Shown: positions 1 to 11,237 of the stretch, piece after piece
Position numbering within the stretch: the stretch's first letter is position 1
Layout of the letters: each line of letters opens with the position of its first letter
NCBI GenBank assembly: GCA_025716815.1
Contig: JAIXMN010000026.1
Location: 186,001-250,000, forward strand
Source of the DNA: Dichotomocladium elegans
Lineage: Eukaryota; Mucoromycota; Mucoromycetes; Mucorales; Lichtheimiaceae
DNA length: 64,000 nt
Direction of reading: 5' to 3'
Notes under the pieces: generated by a model
The model's database searches: none
What the model was told of the DNA's origin: nothing
What the model saw: only the letters and a program-made list of their open reading frames with translations
Position numbers and translations under genes: made by a program

Positions 1-1983
1 CCTTGGTGCTGTGTAGTGTGTCCTGGAAGTCTTTCCATTCGGCCGTTAAGTTGTCAAAGAGTTTGCCAACTTGTGACCGCTGCAGATCGGTTAACCGAAT
101 CAGCGTTTCGTCGTCATGCTTTTGGCTGACAGGTGCCAGCATCATCAGCGTGTCCCTGGCCTCCTTTGCTGTGGCGAGATACTGGACCTCGTCGAGAGCC
201 TGATCCTCAATGATTTCAATAGCCTCGAGGTATTCGGCAATTGCAGAAGACGAAGTGAACTCTTCAGGAATCTCGTCCAGAGTGCGCGTGTTTGTCTTGA
301 TGAAGGATATAGCAGTCTCATGGATGGTAAGAAGCTGATCAAGGAGCGGATGAACGCCCCGAGGAAGATGGCCTGTGAGCTGCATCATCAGGCGGCTGTT
401 GAGATCTGCCTTTATACGGGCTTTTTCTTCCTCGCCTAAAGTTGATTCGCGCTGGTGCATCATTGCCGGTCGCCGAGGCTTCCTCCGCCGTGTAGATGAC
501 GGGATCTGCACAGGCTGGGGTGCCTCAAGTGGTGTCCTGGGATCTGCTGGCTGCACAGCGGCTGTTGGACCAGCCTCTGATGTCTTCATCGGCTGTCCAA
601 CGAGCACTGGCGACATCTCGGTGTCTTCTTCCATTGCAGGCGGAGATTCGCATATCCTTTCATTTTCGCCTCCGTCTTTTTCAACAACATCATGGCCCAT
701 GGCGTGTGCAATAGCCGCACGCCGTTTAGCTGTGTTTTCTCGACGCGTAGCAGGGGACTCCTCCCGCTGTGCATGAGACATGACTTTATAATACTCGCTG
801 ATGTACATCATAATGGTGGGTTCATAGGGGTATTCGACATCGATCAGGTCCTCAGGATCAAGATAGCGTGGGATATGGAGGTATTTGTATGCAGTATCGA
901 ATGCAAGGACGAGGAGATTGTGCCATGCGGATTTTTCGGAGAGATCCATGTTAATGTTGTAGCGTTCGGTGAGCAAGTCCGGGATTAGGGTTGTATCGTG
1001 GCGATGTAAGAGTAAACAAAAAGCAAGACCGTTGCGCCAGGACCTGGAGAAGTCCTGGATGGAGGGAATCATGTCGGCGGCAATGTAGTCTTCGAGTTGA
1101 GTCCGTACCCAGTACAGCAACGCGATTTTTGCGTCATTACTACCATGACCCTTGTTATTGGGTGGCATAGCATTATCGGCGGTGATGGTGTTTCTCCGGC
1201 CCGGTATCGATGTTGGCGGCTGTACGTGTGCTGCATTTGCGGGTGTCATCAGGGGGAGGCGATCATCTTCGTTGCGTCTTTGCGAGAGTTCCTGTGGAAC
1301 ATGTTCATCGATGCATATCTTAGATTTCCACGGCCTCAGGGAATGCAGAAACTCAAACTTACAGAGAGTGATGTTATATAATCATCGGACCCATGATCCG
1401 CAAGTATGGCGCCGATTTGGTACCTGAGCATGATAAAGAAGATCAGGGCAAGCGTCTTTTTGACATCACCATTGACAATGGCCTCATTTCCGATATCCGG
1501 CATGACATCGATGCCCTGCTGACGCTCAAGGAAGTTGAGGGCCTGCGCAACGTTTGAAAGCTGGTGAATTCGCATATTCATGCGCTCGGGCTTGGGGGCG
1601 TTTTGTCCGGATACCACCGAGAGAAGCTTGAGAAGTTTCTTACCGTCCTTGAGGTCAGTCTCGATCTTCGCAATGGGAGGCTCGGCCACCTTTGCAAGCT
1701 GAGAGTTGACCCACAGCGTTAACGATCGCTTCTGAATGTCATGGTAGTCGAGACCGAGATTGCGCATAGCAGCATCATCTTGTTGTATGATTGTTTTTGC
1801 TGTTGTCTGCTCGCGCAAGAAAGAAGATCCCGTACGCTTCAGGGCAGTGCCTCCTATTCCTCCTCCATTAACAGAGTACGATGCCCCTCCTCCTGTTGTT
1901 GACGGGGGCGGCGTGGAGGGTAATGATGGGCGGCTCATTTTCATGTCAGCATATATGCAAGGAATGAGAGTGCGAGAGGACAA
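1..1983 (-). CDS. Alpha-actinin-like protein with tandem calponin-homology domains (3' end beyond window)
   Basis: Two exons are visible, 1983-1363 and 1291 to the window edge; the 71-nt intron has a GTAAGT donor and CAG acceptor, and the frame continues across it. After a Pro/Ser/Gly-rich leader comes a type-1 CH domain (QKRSLTLWVNSQL... with LKDGKKLLKLLSVVSG) and, after a linker, a second CH domain (ALLYWVRTQLEDY, FSRSWRNGLAFCLLLHRH). A charged, proline-containing linker then leads into helical sequence (EEEKARIKADLNSRL onward) like a spectrin-type rod. Tandem CH1-CH2 modules bind F-actin, so an actin cross-linker of the alpha-actinin/spectrin group is likely. The C-terminus, where EF-hands would lie, is outside the window. 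The start could be the ATG at 1983 or a later one at 1938 (MSRPSLP), which is the better-looking N-terminus. Confidence 0.85.
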
Positions 1984-3622
1984 GCGTAGTAGTAGATATG
2001 AACAGGCAGGATCGGTTGAGGAAAGCCAATAGATGCTTTTTTTTCAAGAAAAAAAAACTTGGACTTTGTGCTGTCTTAAGTGTGAACGGGAAGGTTTGCT
2101 AAAGGAAGTAGAAAAATGTAACAGTAGCGGAGGAGAAAAAGAGAAGAAGAGCGAGGAGTTAAAAAAGCAGATCCACATCCACCACCCACCCAAACCCACA
2201 ACCCCACTTGTTCTGGCTCTCACATGTGGAGTGCGCAAAAGAGAGAGAGAGAGAATCCAAAAATGTGTACATACGAAGAATATGCATCTGCCAGGTTCAC
2301 GGAGGAAAGTATTGGGTGAATCCTCTCTCTCTCTCTCTCCTATGACTGTCATCCACAAGAATCACCCGAACCTGTTTTTCTTCTCTTGAATGCACCATCT
2401 CACCAACCTATACAGGATATTATGCAGGAGAAAAAGGAAGGATGGAAGGTTTATCCAATCCTGCCCATCCATTTCCCTTGCTCTCTCTGTGTGTGTCTCG
2501 CCTGTTTGTTTTCAACTCAAATATTGACGTACATTAGACCGACGAAGATCCCCCCTTGTTGCGCAACAACAAGTTACACCAACTTTACCTCCTCCATGGA
2601 CTTTGTGACACCGTCTCGGCCGAAGCCCTTCTCTAGAAAATCTGTCAGCTGACCGATTGTTGTCCGTCTTGAAATCTGCGGATAACACTCCCCCAAACGC
2701 CTCAAAGGTAAAATAGAGAGAGAGAGAGAGAGATTCATTCCATCGTGCTGCATACGCTACGGCGGTTCAATGTGCTTTGCGCTAAGGTGGTTCGCTTTTG
2801 AAGGTCTACGTACATCAATAGTATCTATCTTGTACAAGTTAAAAGGGTCGATTCTCACTCTCCCTGGATACGGATATCATGACGATGGTCAAGAGTGTGA
2901 ATAATAAAAGCATATATATATATATATATATATATACCCCTAGCGGATGCTTCGTTGTTTATCGGACATGAAATGTAGAGGATTTATTATTAATGCAATC
3001 ATACCATTTTGCATGCAAAACAAATGGACAGTGCGTATGAGCGTAATAAATAAAGTCGAGTCAGTGCTTCACCCCCTCCCCTTTCTTTTTATAAAGACCT
3101 GACGCGCCACGCATCAGGACCCAGTATGTACGCGTTCAAACCGGCCTTATACACTCATTTACTCGCCATCTATCTGATCAGACCGAGCCAGTCTATCCCA
3201 TCCTGGATTCCCCAATCTATTGCTTTCACGCTCTTTTCCACTCGCCCCAGCAGCGCCTTCTTCCTATTTCTTTTTCCTTCTCATGAGATCTTTTCATCTA
3301 TGTTTGCACCAGAGTGACGTGATATTTCGCATAAATTGTATCCTCAATGTGCTATGCAGCCCCCTGCCTTGTACGTACAGGGGGGAAGACAAGCGGGAAG
3401 GGAGCAAAGCGTTTCTCCATTTTCAAACCATGAGCGAAGTAATTCGGGAGCCTCTTTGACGATCGATCTGCTCACGCTCTCTCTCTCTTTTGGACTCCCA
3501 GGTCCGTTCTGATTTTGCACCCGAGAAACACGTACTGGAGAAGGGACAAAGAGGAGCAGAGATAGGGCGGGGAGAAGTCTCAAGGCAGTAATGTAGTAAA
3601 AAAAAATTATCAAGTTATTGTG
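1984..3622. other. Intergenic, microsatellite-rich
   Basis: I see no supportable gene here. The stretch holds pyrimidine/purine tracts near 2245, 2325-2340 and 2716-2732, a TA dinucleotide run around 2911-2935, and T-rich sequence. Small open frames (for example 2386-2652) lack recognisable domains and are full of CT-rich low-complexity sequence. The part next to 1983 probably contains the promoter and 5' leader of the CH-domain gene. Confidence 0.5.
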
Positions 3623-3624
3623 TA

Positions 3625-3647
3625 CAGTCACCTCTCGATTTACCGGT
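3625..3647 (+). repeat. Left terminal inverted repeat of the Tigger-like element
   Basis: Begins CAGTCACCTCTCG and ends TTACCGGT. It is the inverted match (21/23) of the right terminus, and a TA dinucleotide precedes it. Confidence 0.85.
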
Positions 3648-5690
3648 CGCTATATAAACCGGTAGAGTGTTTACCGTTGAGATTTTTAAAGCACGGAACA
3701 TTCTTCTTTGTGGTGGCAACAGCAATTCCCAGTCGAACTCGTTGATCTTTTTCCGGAGAATCTGGATCAGCTCCAGGTTGTCCCGGTGTTCAACAGCCAC
3801 CAACTCCATAAATTCTTGGTATGCCTTTCTCTTTTGCCCAAGAGACAAGGGCGATGGCAAATCTGTTTCGTCAAAAACGTTGCTAGCTATATCTTCTACT
3901 CCATCTGGTGAGAATCGTTCTCTAGATTGGGGTGGTTGTTCATACCTTGAATACTGCTATGAACCTTTTCCAGAGGAAAGACCAAGTCCAGATGTTCGGG
4001 AAGTGTAGACACATTATGCATGCCTTCGTTCTCATCGTCGCGAAACACCGCTACCTTGGAGATATTTGCTGAGTACTCGTAATTGTTTTGATGGACTCAT
4101 CCGTCTCTTCATCGGTCTCAGTACTATCGATGGCAAGTTCGTGCCCGCTTTCCAGCCCAGTAGCTCCGATGTGATCAAAAAGACCAGTATGCTTCCAGCA
4201 ATTCGCAATAGTCTGTGCTGTAACTGCTCTCCAGGAAATTTGCATATTATCGAGTGCTTGTTTCATGCCAATCTTGAAAAGGGATTCAAGATTATTCCTT
4301 CTATATCGCATCATGACATAGCGCAGAAGTGTCGCCCTATAAAACGTTACTAATATAAACCTTACTATCACACAAACCCCCGCTTCAACATACTTGCATT
4401 TCAGCTTGAAGTTACGGATAATACCACTGTCGAGCGGTTGATAGTGGGCTGTGGTGTTTGGGGAAAGCATGCAAATTTCAATTTAAGACCGAGCTTGGTA
4501 TGAGAAGGTGCATTGTCCATCAGCAATAACGCCTTCTCTCCCTTTGACGGGTCTCAATGATCGCTCCCCATCTGTTCAAGACTTTCATGAACAGCTCTCG
4601 CGTCATCCAGGCCTTCGCATTGAAGTAATAATGATAACCAAATCTAGAAACTGATATAGCTTTTGGTTAGCATTTATATGCCGTGCGAGGACCTCCAGAA
4701 TATTTACTTCGTTTTCCGCGAAGTCCAACTCCGTTTGAACTCTCATGACGCCCAATAAATCCCAATGGAAGTTTGTGGGATCCATCCGCATTGCAGCATA
4801 AGATAACGGTCATCCGATCTATTAGGACTTTCCCGCCGGCAATGGGTTCTGATGTCGAGTGACTTTTTATATATAGGTTTTACAAGCTGTTTACGATTAG
4901 AATATATATATTGTTTCAGAGTGTAGTAGAGGCGTACTTCTCGAGTGTAGTTAATTGTCGTTATTAGTATAAAAGAAAGATCTCGGAGGAAAGAGGGTTG
5001 AACCTCGGTGGATTATAAAATATCAATGGGTTTGTGTTACGTAATCGCGCCCGTCAACAACTTAGACATGTTGTAGACCCGCTCGGCAGGGTATTGAGCA
5101 ATCTTGTTTTTGGCTTCTTTCAAAGCGACCTGGATATCAGCATCGTTGATATCAATGCAATTCGCCTCACCATGCATTAATCGCGCTCGAAAGCCGTTAC
5201 GCTCCATAAATCTGGACAGCCAACCATTGGAGAACTTGAAGTTGGCCGCAATAGCAATATTTTGCCGATGGACTTGAAGCTTTGCCTCAAGGATCAGAAG
5301 ACTTCGGTCAATTGGGTACCCAACAACTGCCATGTCTTGAACGAACTCTTTTAGGATCAATTCTACTTCAGGAAGAGTAGGCTTCTTGGAATGCTTAGTT
5401 GCGAGCTCTGTATGTGACATCCCCATAGTCTTCTCCTTGAGCTTCAGAATATCTGAGATGGATTGGTGTCCTGGAGCGTGTAGAAGATTGAACTGCTCCT
5501 TAGCCCACGCCGCAATGGAAGGCTGGTTCGGCTCCTTAGTCGCATAAATACATATTTGCTTCTTCTCTGATATGTTAGGTGTATATGCTTGCGTTGCTGA
5601 GGCGTTTTCAAGAAAAAGAGAATAAAGAGTCTCCGGAATGATAGCTAAAGAGAAGGGCCTAATGGGATTAGAACGTATTTATGATTGGTT
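3640..5690 (-). pseudogene. Tigger/pogo transposase remnant (CENP-B HTH + DDE domain)
   Basis: Reading from high to low coordinate: an open stretch without its own ATG gives EKKQICIYATKEPNQPSIAAW..., a typical CENP-B N-terminal helix-turn-helix, followed by a second HTH (MGMSHTELATKHSKK... FSNGWLSRFMERNGF). Further on, in other frames, come the nuclease parts: ILCCNADGSHKLPLGFIG, MDNAPSH with the second catalytic Asp (about 4525), and NTTAHYQPLDSGIIRNFK around 4415-4470. These are motifs of DDE superfamily endonucleases of the pogo/Tigger type. The frame breaks at least between 5037 and 4791 and near 4490, so this is a dead copy. The last C-terminal part (about 3860-3630) shows no recognised domain. 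Confidence 0.8.
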
Positions 5691-5825
5691 ATGATATTCG
5701 TTTCCAGAAAAATTCATTTCAGATTGAATAGTATTTGTACATGGCAAGTTACCTAACTTCTATACCATAAATGGAGGTAGTCACGGCTATTCAATCGGGG
5801 CTACAGTCACAAATACCAGTAACCA

Positions 5826-5848
5826 ACCGGTAAATCGAGCGTTGACTG
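5826..5848 (-). repeat. Right terminal inverted repeat of the Tigger-like element
   Basis: Read on the minus strand it begins CAGTCAACGCTCG and ends TTACCGGT, differing from the left repeat at two positions. A TA dinucleotide follows it. Confidence 0.85.
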
Positions 5849-7528
5849 TAGCTCCACGCACTACTTTCACATTCACAAGGTTTTGACGCTGGATTTGCGC
5901 CTCAACAATCTGCATGTATGTTGCAAGCGCTTGCACTTCTTTCCTAAGGACTTTTTTGGACATTTCAAGATAAAGAGAATAAAATAAAGGAAAAGAAGTC
6001 TTACATTCATGAGTTTTCTTCTTTCAATCTCAAGTTCCGCATATGTACTAAGAGTTACCCCCCTACACTGAACAGATTAGGGAAGATGGATCCCAATGAC
6101 TGTGTTACCATATTCCTTTTATTTCTAGAGATATGCATTATCATATTTTCGCTCGAAAGAGTTCGCTCCTGGTACTCAACTGACGTTTGCTTAAGAATGG
6201 CAAACAATGATCAAGCTCAGCCAGAGTATTTTCAGCGTTCAGCAAGCAATGAACAGGTCCCGGCGTGGGCCTTGGTCTTGCTCCACCGTATTGAGGCATT
6301 GGGAAAATCAGTCATTACATAGCAGCGTCTCTGCCAAGCCCAGATCGTGCATTAGACAGGGGTTTTTCATCTGTATCCTGAATAGAGTGCACCAGCCGAT
6401 TGCTCTCATGACACGGCTCCGAAACACTTACTGCCGATTGTCAATAATGTCAAAGTGATCATCAGCTTGATGTGTACAGCGTCTTCCGTTATTCGGCTCC
6501 TCGTTGATACCATGTTTAAAACAACCGGAATCCAAGTAAGGCGCCTCGTCTCGCGGATTCTGGATCACGTCCTCTCTTAAATCCACACGACACTGGTCGA
6601 ACACGACAAGTTATCATAGACGCCATAACAGCCATCAAAGTAACTGCACACTCAGCTGACCTGATGAAATTTCAGAGCACTTTGCGAGCTGGGTTTGTTT
6701 TTTCAAGTCTCATGTAGTCCTTTTACTGTTTGTTGTCAACATTATCACATGAAAACCAACGTAATGTTGCCGGCACGGTGCTCGCCATTTGTCAACCACA
6801 GTGAACGCTTTTGACAGGATACCGTTGCAAAGTCCCTAGTGTCCCCAACGCCATTCCCAGCGCGGCTTCATCGCAACAACGAATTTTAGTATCATTGGAG
6901 ACCACATCCAACAATATGGCACTCCTCCTTGTGATGACTTCCGCAGCTCCCCACAACAATAGAATTACTGTAGGTCGAAGCGTGGCTGCCGTATCAGGGT
7001 GAAATCTTGCTCATCCAATCACAACTATGTATCGATCAGTGCATGATGCACAGAGCCTTCAAGCGCAGAATGCTCAAGGCGGAGTTTCTGACATGCTCTC
7101 TTATAGCTTAGCCAGATGGAGAATTTCCTCCCTCTTGCTGTTGCCCAGCATTTCCTTGCTCCTGTGGTACCCGTGTGCTCCTAGTCGTTGCTACAGCCAT
7201 CACTGAAAGCTGCGCGCTAGGTGTGAGGTCTAGCCTCGCGAAATAAGTTGCCGTTGGAAGCACACAGGACATTGCAGGATGCACAGGGTTTTTTTTTTTT
7301 TGCACAAATGCCTGAACGCCAGTAACTTGAACAGGTGATGGCCTTTCAAGCGAACACTGCTAGATAGTGACCATTTGGTTGCTCTTTGGGCTGGGTTCAT
7401 GGCTTTGTTTCCTGATGGTGGATGTAATCCTTGAGGCAAGTGTCTTGTTGATGTTCATATTTTACAGTATAAGAACGATATAGGAGGATGACAGTTGATG
7501 CTCGTCGAAAATCTGATAATAGACAAAC
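5849..7528. other. Gene-poor stretch, possible decayed retroelement
   Basis: No intact gene seen. A 40-codon minus-strand frame begins at 5962 (MSKKVLRKEVQALATYMQ) and stops at the Tigger insertion. On the plus strand, 6198-6322 reads MANNDQAQPEYFQRSASN..., which resembles the start of a gag-like protein but breaks at a stop at 6322. A poly-T run lies near 7293. I cannot assign the rest. Confidence 0.35.
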
Positions 7529-7831
7529 TGTAGCAGTAGCTACAGTTACGGGTCACACTATCGACGGACGACCAAGATACTACAAGGATAACGATCACGA
7601 TCAAGACCGATCTCCGGCGACGATATTATGTACCACACTCACTTTCTTTATACGACGATCCTATGTATATACCCCGCTACTGTCTACTATATAAACAAGG
7701 ATGTCTGTGATGTCGGGCATCCCCACATTGTATTATTACAATCATCGTTCTTCTCATCGCGTTCGCGCTTCCTCCATGCTGTGTATCACGCTCTTCGAAA
7801 GTGGTCGTTCAACAGTGCTTGTACTGTTACA
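7529..7831 (+). repeat. 5' LTR of a Ty3/gypsy element
   Basis: The 303-bp block starts TGTAGCAGTAGCTACA and ends TTGTACTGTTACA (TG...CA ends). It matches the LTR at 61455-61771 along its full length with scattered differences and small gaps. A TATA-like CTATATAAACAAGG lies near 7685, as in the other copy. Two bases after its end is TGGTAGCTGA (from 7834), which looks like a tRNA primer-binding site (initiator-Met-like TGGTAGC), so this is a 5' LTR, not a solo LTR. I see no clear 5-bp target duplication across this LTR alone. Confidence 0.8.
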
Positions 7832-8087
7832 GTTGGTAGCTGATGTAGTTTCGAACACTGCATCACCTCGACATGATATACTCGCTTGTTTTCGACGTTA
7901 TGAACGACGTGCCATTTTGCGTGGGTTCCTCTTTACCATAAAAGACACAACGCTCACGACACTATTTTTCGACGTTAGGACACACAAGAGAAAGATCACA
8001 TTTCGACGCACGAACCATACCACCGCCACCCAAGTCTCTCTCGCTTCTTCTGCTTCCTCTCTCGACCTTCCCCACAAGCCTCCTGCC

Positions 8088-8391
8088 ATGTCTGCCTCCG
8101 CCGAGAACCACCCTCTTGCGGCAACCGCCCAGGCCGCGACGCTGGATCCCATTATTGGGCCGATCCAGGAATTTGTCCCCAAGTCCGTGCGGAGCTCGAT
8201 AAGTTTGGGGCCACGCTCCAAGCGGCCGACGACTCCTTCACCAAGGTCATGGCGGCGAACGACCGCCGCGTGGGCGGTATCGAGCAGCAGTTCCAGGAGA
8301 TCTGCGCGGGGATTACTACCCAGAACTCCCATCTTGCGGACGTGGCAGCGACGCCTGCTGCCATCCCAGGCCCAGCTCTCATCCCTTTCTC
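8088..8391 (+). pseudogene. Ty3/gypsy gag remnant
   Basis: About 250 bp after the primer-binding site an ATG opens MSASAENHPLAATAQAATLD followed by PIIGPIQEFV. Near 8190 the frame slips by one, and the protein continues as RAELDKFGATLQAADDSF... and RVGGIEQQFQEICAGITTQ. Position right after LTR and primer site, plus a hydrophilic helical character, point to the gag N-terminus. It stops resembling coding sequence after about 8390. The assignment rests on position more than on a family motif. Confidence 0.55.
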
Positions 8392-8520
8392 TTGGTGTTG
8401 GCTCCCGCGAATGGGGATAATAAAGACGCGTTACACGCTTCCATAATGCTCTTTCACGTTTTGCCTTTTCGATTACAGACGTATGCGACGACGATACTTT
8501 CATTAACTGCTATGTTTTGA

Positions 8521-8712
8521 TCCGTCGCGATTGGTACCCAGCCCCGGATTTTAATTGGCAGTGGCGCTACGCACCAGCTCTTACTGAACCGTTTCCAGTT
8601 GAGCGACGATTTGGTCAACGACGAACGAATATCTTCAGTGACGTTTGCCAGTGGTAGCATTGGTAACTCGCTGGCATACATTGACACTACTATCCCTCAA
8701 ATCTATGATTGA
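8521..8712 (+). pseudogene. Retroelement aspartic-protease remnant
   Basis: The frame from 8521 to the stop at 8710-8712 reads PRILIGSGATHQLLLNRFQ, close to the retroelement protease signature (LIDSGATH followed by F), with the catalytic Asp replaced by Gly. It lies downstream of the gag remnant and on the same strand, so it is probably the protease of the same Ty3/gypsy copy. A Ty1/copia protease is a possible alternative. The loss of the active-site Asp shows it is dead. Confidence 0.45.
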
Positions 8713-9188
8713 TACACCAGGATTTGACCAGCGCGAAGCATGGGTAGGACCGGTAGCTATTGGGGCTCGGCGAGCAGGGTTAGCATCCAACATGAATAAA
8801 GAGATGAATTTCCCCGAGCGCGGGCGTTTCAATAATTTCCATCCTTCCCTTGATCCCTCCCCCACGGAACTCTGCGGTGTGCATAAGACGCGGGCTCTTT
8901 TTTTCCCAAAACGGTAAGTCAGCTCTGATTGCTCCCCTGCTTTACGCTTATTCAAACTTTGGCCATTTCTGGGCTCTTTGGTGAAGGAAAAAAGACGAAC
9001 TTTTGGGATTTTACAAAGGAAAGTCTCGTCAACTACTTCGATTCTTAATCTGTCACGTTGAATCTTGACACGCCTCGTCTCTTATTGGCTCATTGCACCG
9101 TTTACCACCCATCACTAACACGCATACAACTTGGAGATGCACTGTATGTACGGGCTAAGAAAGAAGGCAAGGCCAGGTGGGTGGGGCT
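8713..9188. other. Intergenic
   Basis: No gene recognised. It contains the edge of the truncated gypsy fragment and sequence downstream of the GH16 gene. Confidence 0.4.
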
Positions 9189-10562
9189 CTATAGCCACGC
9201 ATGATACAGGAAAAAGATCGATACCATCAAGGCAGACCCAATTTCTGGCAGGAGAAGAATAAAACCGCCTTGGCGACGCACGTCGTGTCGCGCTGCTGCT
9301 CCAGAAGACGATGGTGCGGTAGTTGGTGTAGTACTGCTGCTACCGGATGCGCTTGCAGGGATGAGGTTCTTATTCATTATATCTAGCAGCACGGAAGGGA
9401 CATGTGAGAAATCGGGTTTGTTTCGTTTCTCTCTCTCTCTCTTTGCTGGTCATGGTGGGGTTGGCCTTACCTGCTACGCGACACGCAGATTTGGTTTGTT
9501 TACATGCCGGGACACGACTTGCATCGGATGAGTTAAAGAAAGCTGTCATGTTGGCAACTTGCAGAACGGCCGTTTCCTTCGGTATTCCGCTGAAATGCGG
9601 GTTGCCGTCTGTCCAATGATTCAGGAGTAATCGACCGGGCGCATTAGGAATGCTTTGCGTAAACTGATTGGCCTCTTCGCTATCGAGATAGAAGGTGATT
9701 GCATCTGGAACCCAGTCGAACCGATATTCGTGAAAATCCTGCCTCGGCAATAGAAGAAGTGAAAAAAAAAACACATAATGAGGATACCACCCATCCAGAA
9801 AATAAGTGAGGCGGTGGATGTGCTTGGTTATACATACCGTCGTCGGATTAAATGAAAGCACATGCTTATCGTTGGTGATATTCGAAGCCGTACCATCCGG
9901 GTTGTAAAGCTGCGGCTGCACAGAAAAGTAGGTGCGCCACGGATTCTGTATCTGACTCAATAGTTCCATGTCGATTTCGCAAGTATTGTTACGGAAAAAG
10001 AAGAACGCGGCCACTGTACCCGGGATGGCTGATGTCTTGAGCGAGGACCGAAACGTACCATAGAGCAAATCGTCTCTGATTTGTGTACAACACCCCACCC
10101 CCAAAATACAGGGAGAAAAAGAACAAGTTCAGTCCTCCATTGTTTGTTAAGAAAAAAAGATTCCATCTATATCCCTCACCGTCGTGTGCCAAAGGACGCC
10201 GAGGTGAAACGGTTATCCGCTTGTTTTCTGACAACGAGTTCCACTCCGCCCCAGTCGCTGTTGAGCTGAACATTGGCCGGTGAAAACACCCGGTCGAGCG
10301 TATTCTCGTATTTTGCTCGCACGGTGTAATCCATGACTATATAATTTTTGTCCTGCTGCAGCGAGGCTTTGTAGGTACTGTAGTCTGAATGCCAGACCTC
10401 AGACCATACTCTCCCGTTCTCATCAATAAAGCCGCAATCGCATACAATGGGCCCCAGACTGTCTTCTTGCTCGGATGCTGCGCCTGTGGCCGCCAGAAGT
10501 GACAGCTGAAGAACAACGGCTACCAGGAGAGACATGGGAGCCATGGCCGTTGCTGTGCGCAT
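9189..10562 (-). CDS. Secreted GH16-family glucanase/transglycosidase, probably GPI-anchored
   Basis: Four exons on the minus strand: 10562-10180, 10075-9838, 9738-9471 and 9382-9189, all with GT-AG introns and consistent phases; 360 codons. The N-terminus is a signal peptide (LLVAVVLQLSLLAATGAA). The ConA-like beta-sandwich follows, with GTRRDDLLYGTFRSSL, the catalytic motif as EIDMELL (consensus E-x-D-x-E) and a long core containing NPWRTYFSVQPQ and FDWVPDAITFYLD. Cysteines flank the end of the domain. The tail is Ser/Thr/Pro-rich (SSSTTPTTAPSSSG) and ends with a hydrophobic segment, as in GPI-anchored wall enzymes. A role in cell-wall glucan or chitin-glucan remodelling is inferred from the family; the substrate cannot be read from the sequence. 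Confidence 0.85.
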
Positions 10563-11237
10563 TGGATTCTTCGAGAAGGAAAGAAGTGGACGATCCCTAT
10601 TGTGAAACTTGTAATGTACCCTTTTATGGAGAATTCCTCGTTTCTAGGATGCTTTCTGCGGAGATCATGGTTTCAGGCAAAACTAAATCCACCGACGAAC
10701 ACAAATCATCCGAGTTGTATTTAGTAGCGGAAAGCCGGTGATAAAGATGTTCTTCCGAGGTTAGGGAGTGGGAAGAGAGAGGCTGTCTCATGTCAACTAT
10801 TTAACGGTGAAGAAATCTTGTATAAAAAAAAAAAGAGTGATAAGGTACTGCTCCCTCTTTTTTTTTTTCTAAGCGGGTTAAAGACTCAGCGATAACCGTG
10901 GCCAACAGCGATCAAGAATAAATAAACAAACCTATTCAAGTACAATGTTCAAAATCAGCGAGACAAACGCAGAACATGTCTTTCTTGCTGCTGCTGATGC
11001 ACTCAAAAAGTCTTCTCAAGTGCCCGTATTGTAAAATCTGACATTGTCTCGGTGGGGGGTTGCAGGGTACATACATTACTCAACTGCGTATAGAACCGTG
11101 CCTGCCATGAAAAGCAACAGGCTGACTATCGAAACCGACACCTGAAATTTTTCGAATCCAGCGGTCTTGTTGACTGACAGCAACAGGTTCTCTCCCCCAG
11201 AATCCAGATAAAAAAATAAAGCGCATACCACTTCACC
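10563..11237. other. Divergent promoter region between GH16 and GatB
   Basis: No gene seen. Contains T-rich and A-rich tracts (around 10825 and 10860) and presumably both 5' leaders. Nothing further can be supported. Confidence 0.4.

Larger units (their letters stand above)
3625..5848 (-). mobile_element. Tigger/pogo-like DNA transposon, decayed
   Basis: The element is bounded by 23-bp terminal inverted repeats starting CAGT (21 of 23 match) and flanked on each side by TA, the target duplication of pogo/Tigger elements (TA at 3623-3624 and 5849-5850). Inside, on the minus strand, lie fragments of a CENP-B-type DNA-binding domain and a DDE nuclease domain. It is about 2.2 kb, the expected size. 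Frameshifts and stops interrupt the coding region, so it is not autonomous. The 5' flank on the right side carries a 40-codon open frame (ATG at 5962, minus strand) that runs into the insertion point. Confidence 0.85.

Noticed and set aside
375..776. 133-codon plus-strand open frame
   Set aside because: Antisense to the CH-domain gene, whose linker and helical region read through on the minus strand.
7529..7831. Solo LTR
   Set aside because: A primer-binding-like site and a gag remnant follow directly, so it is better read as the 5' LTR of a truncated element.
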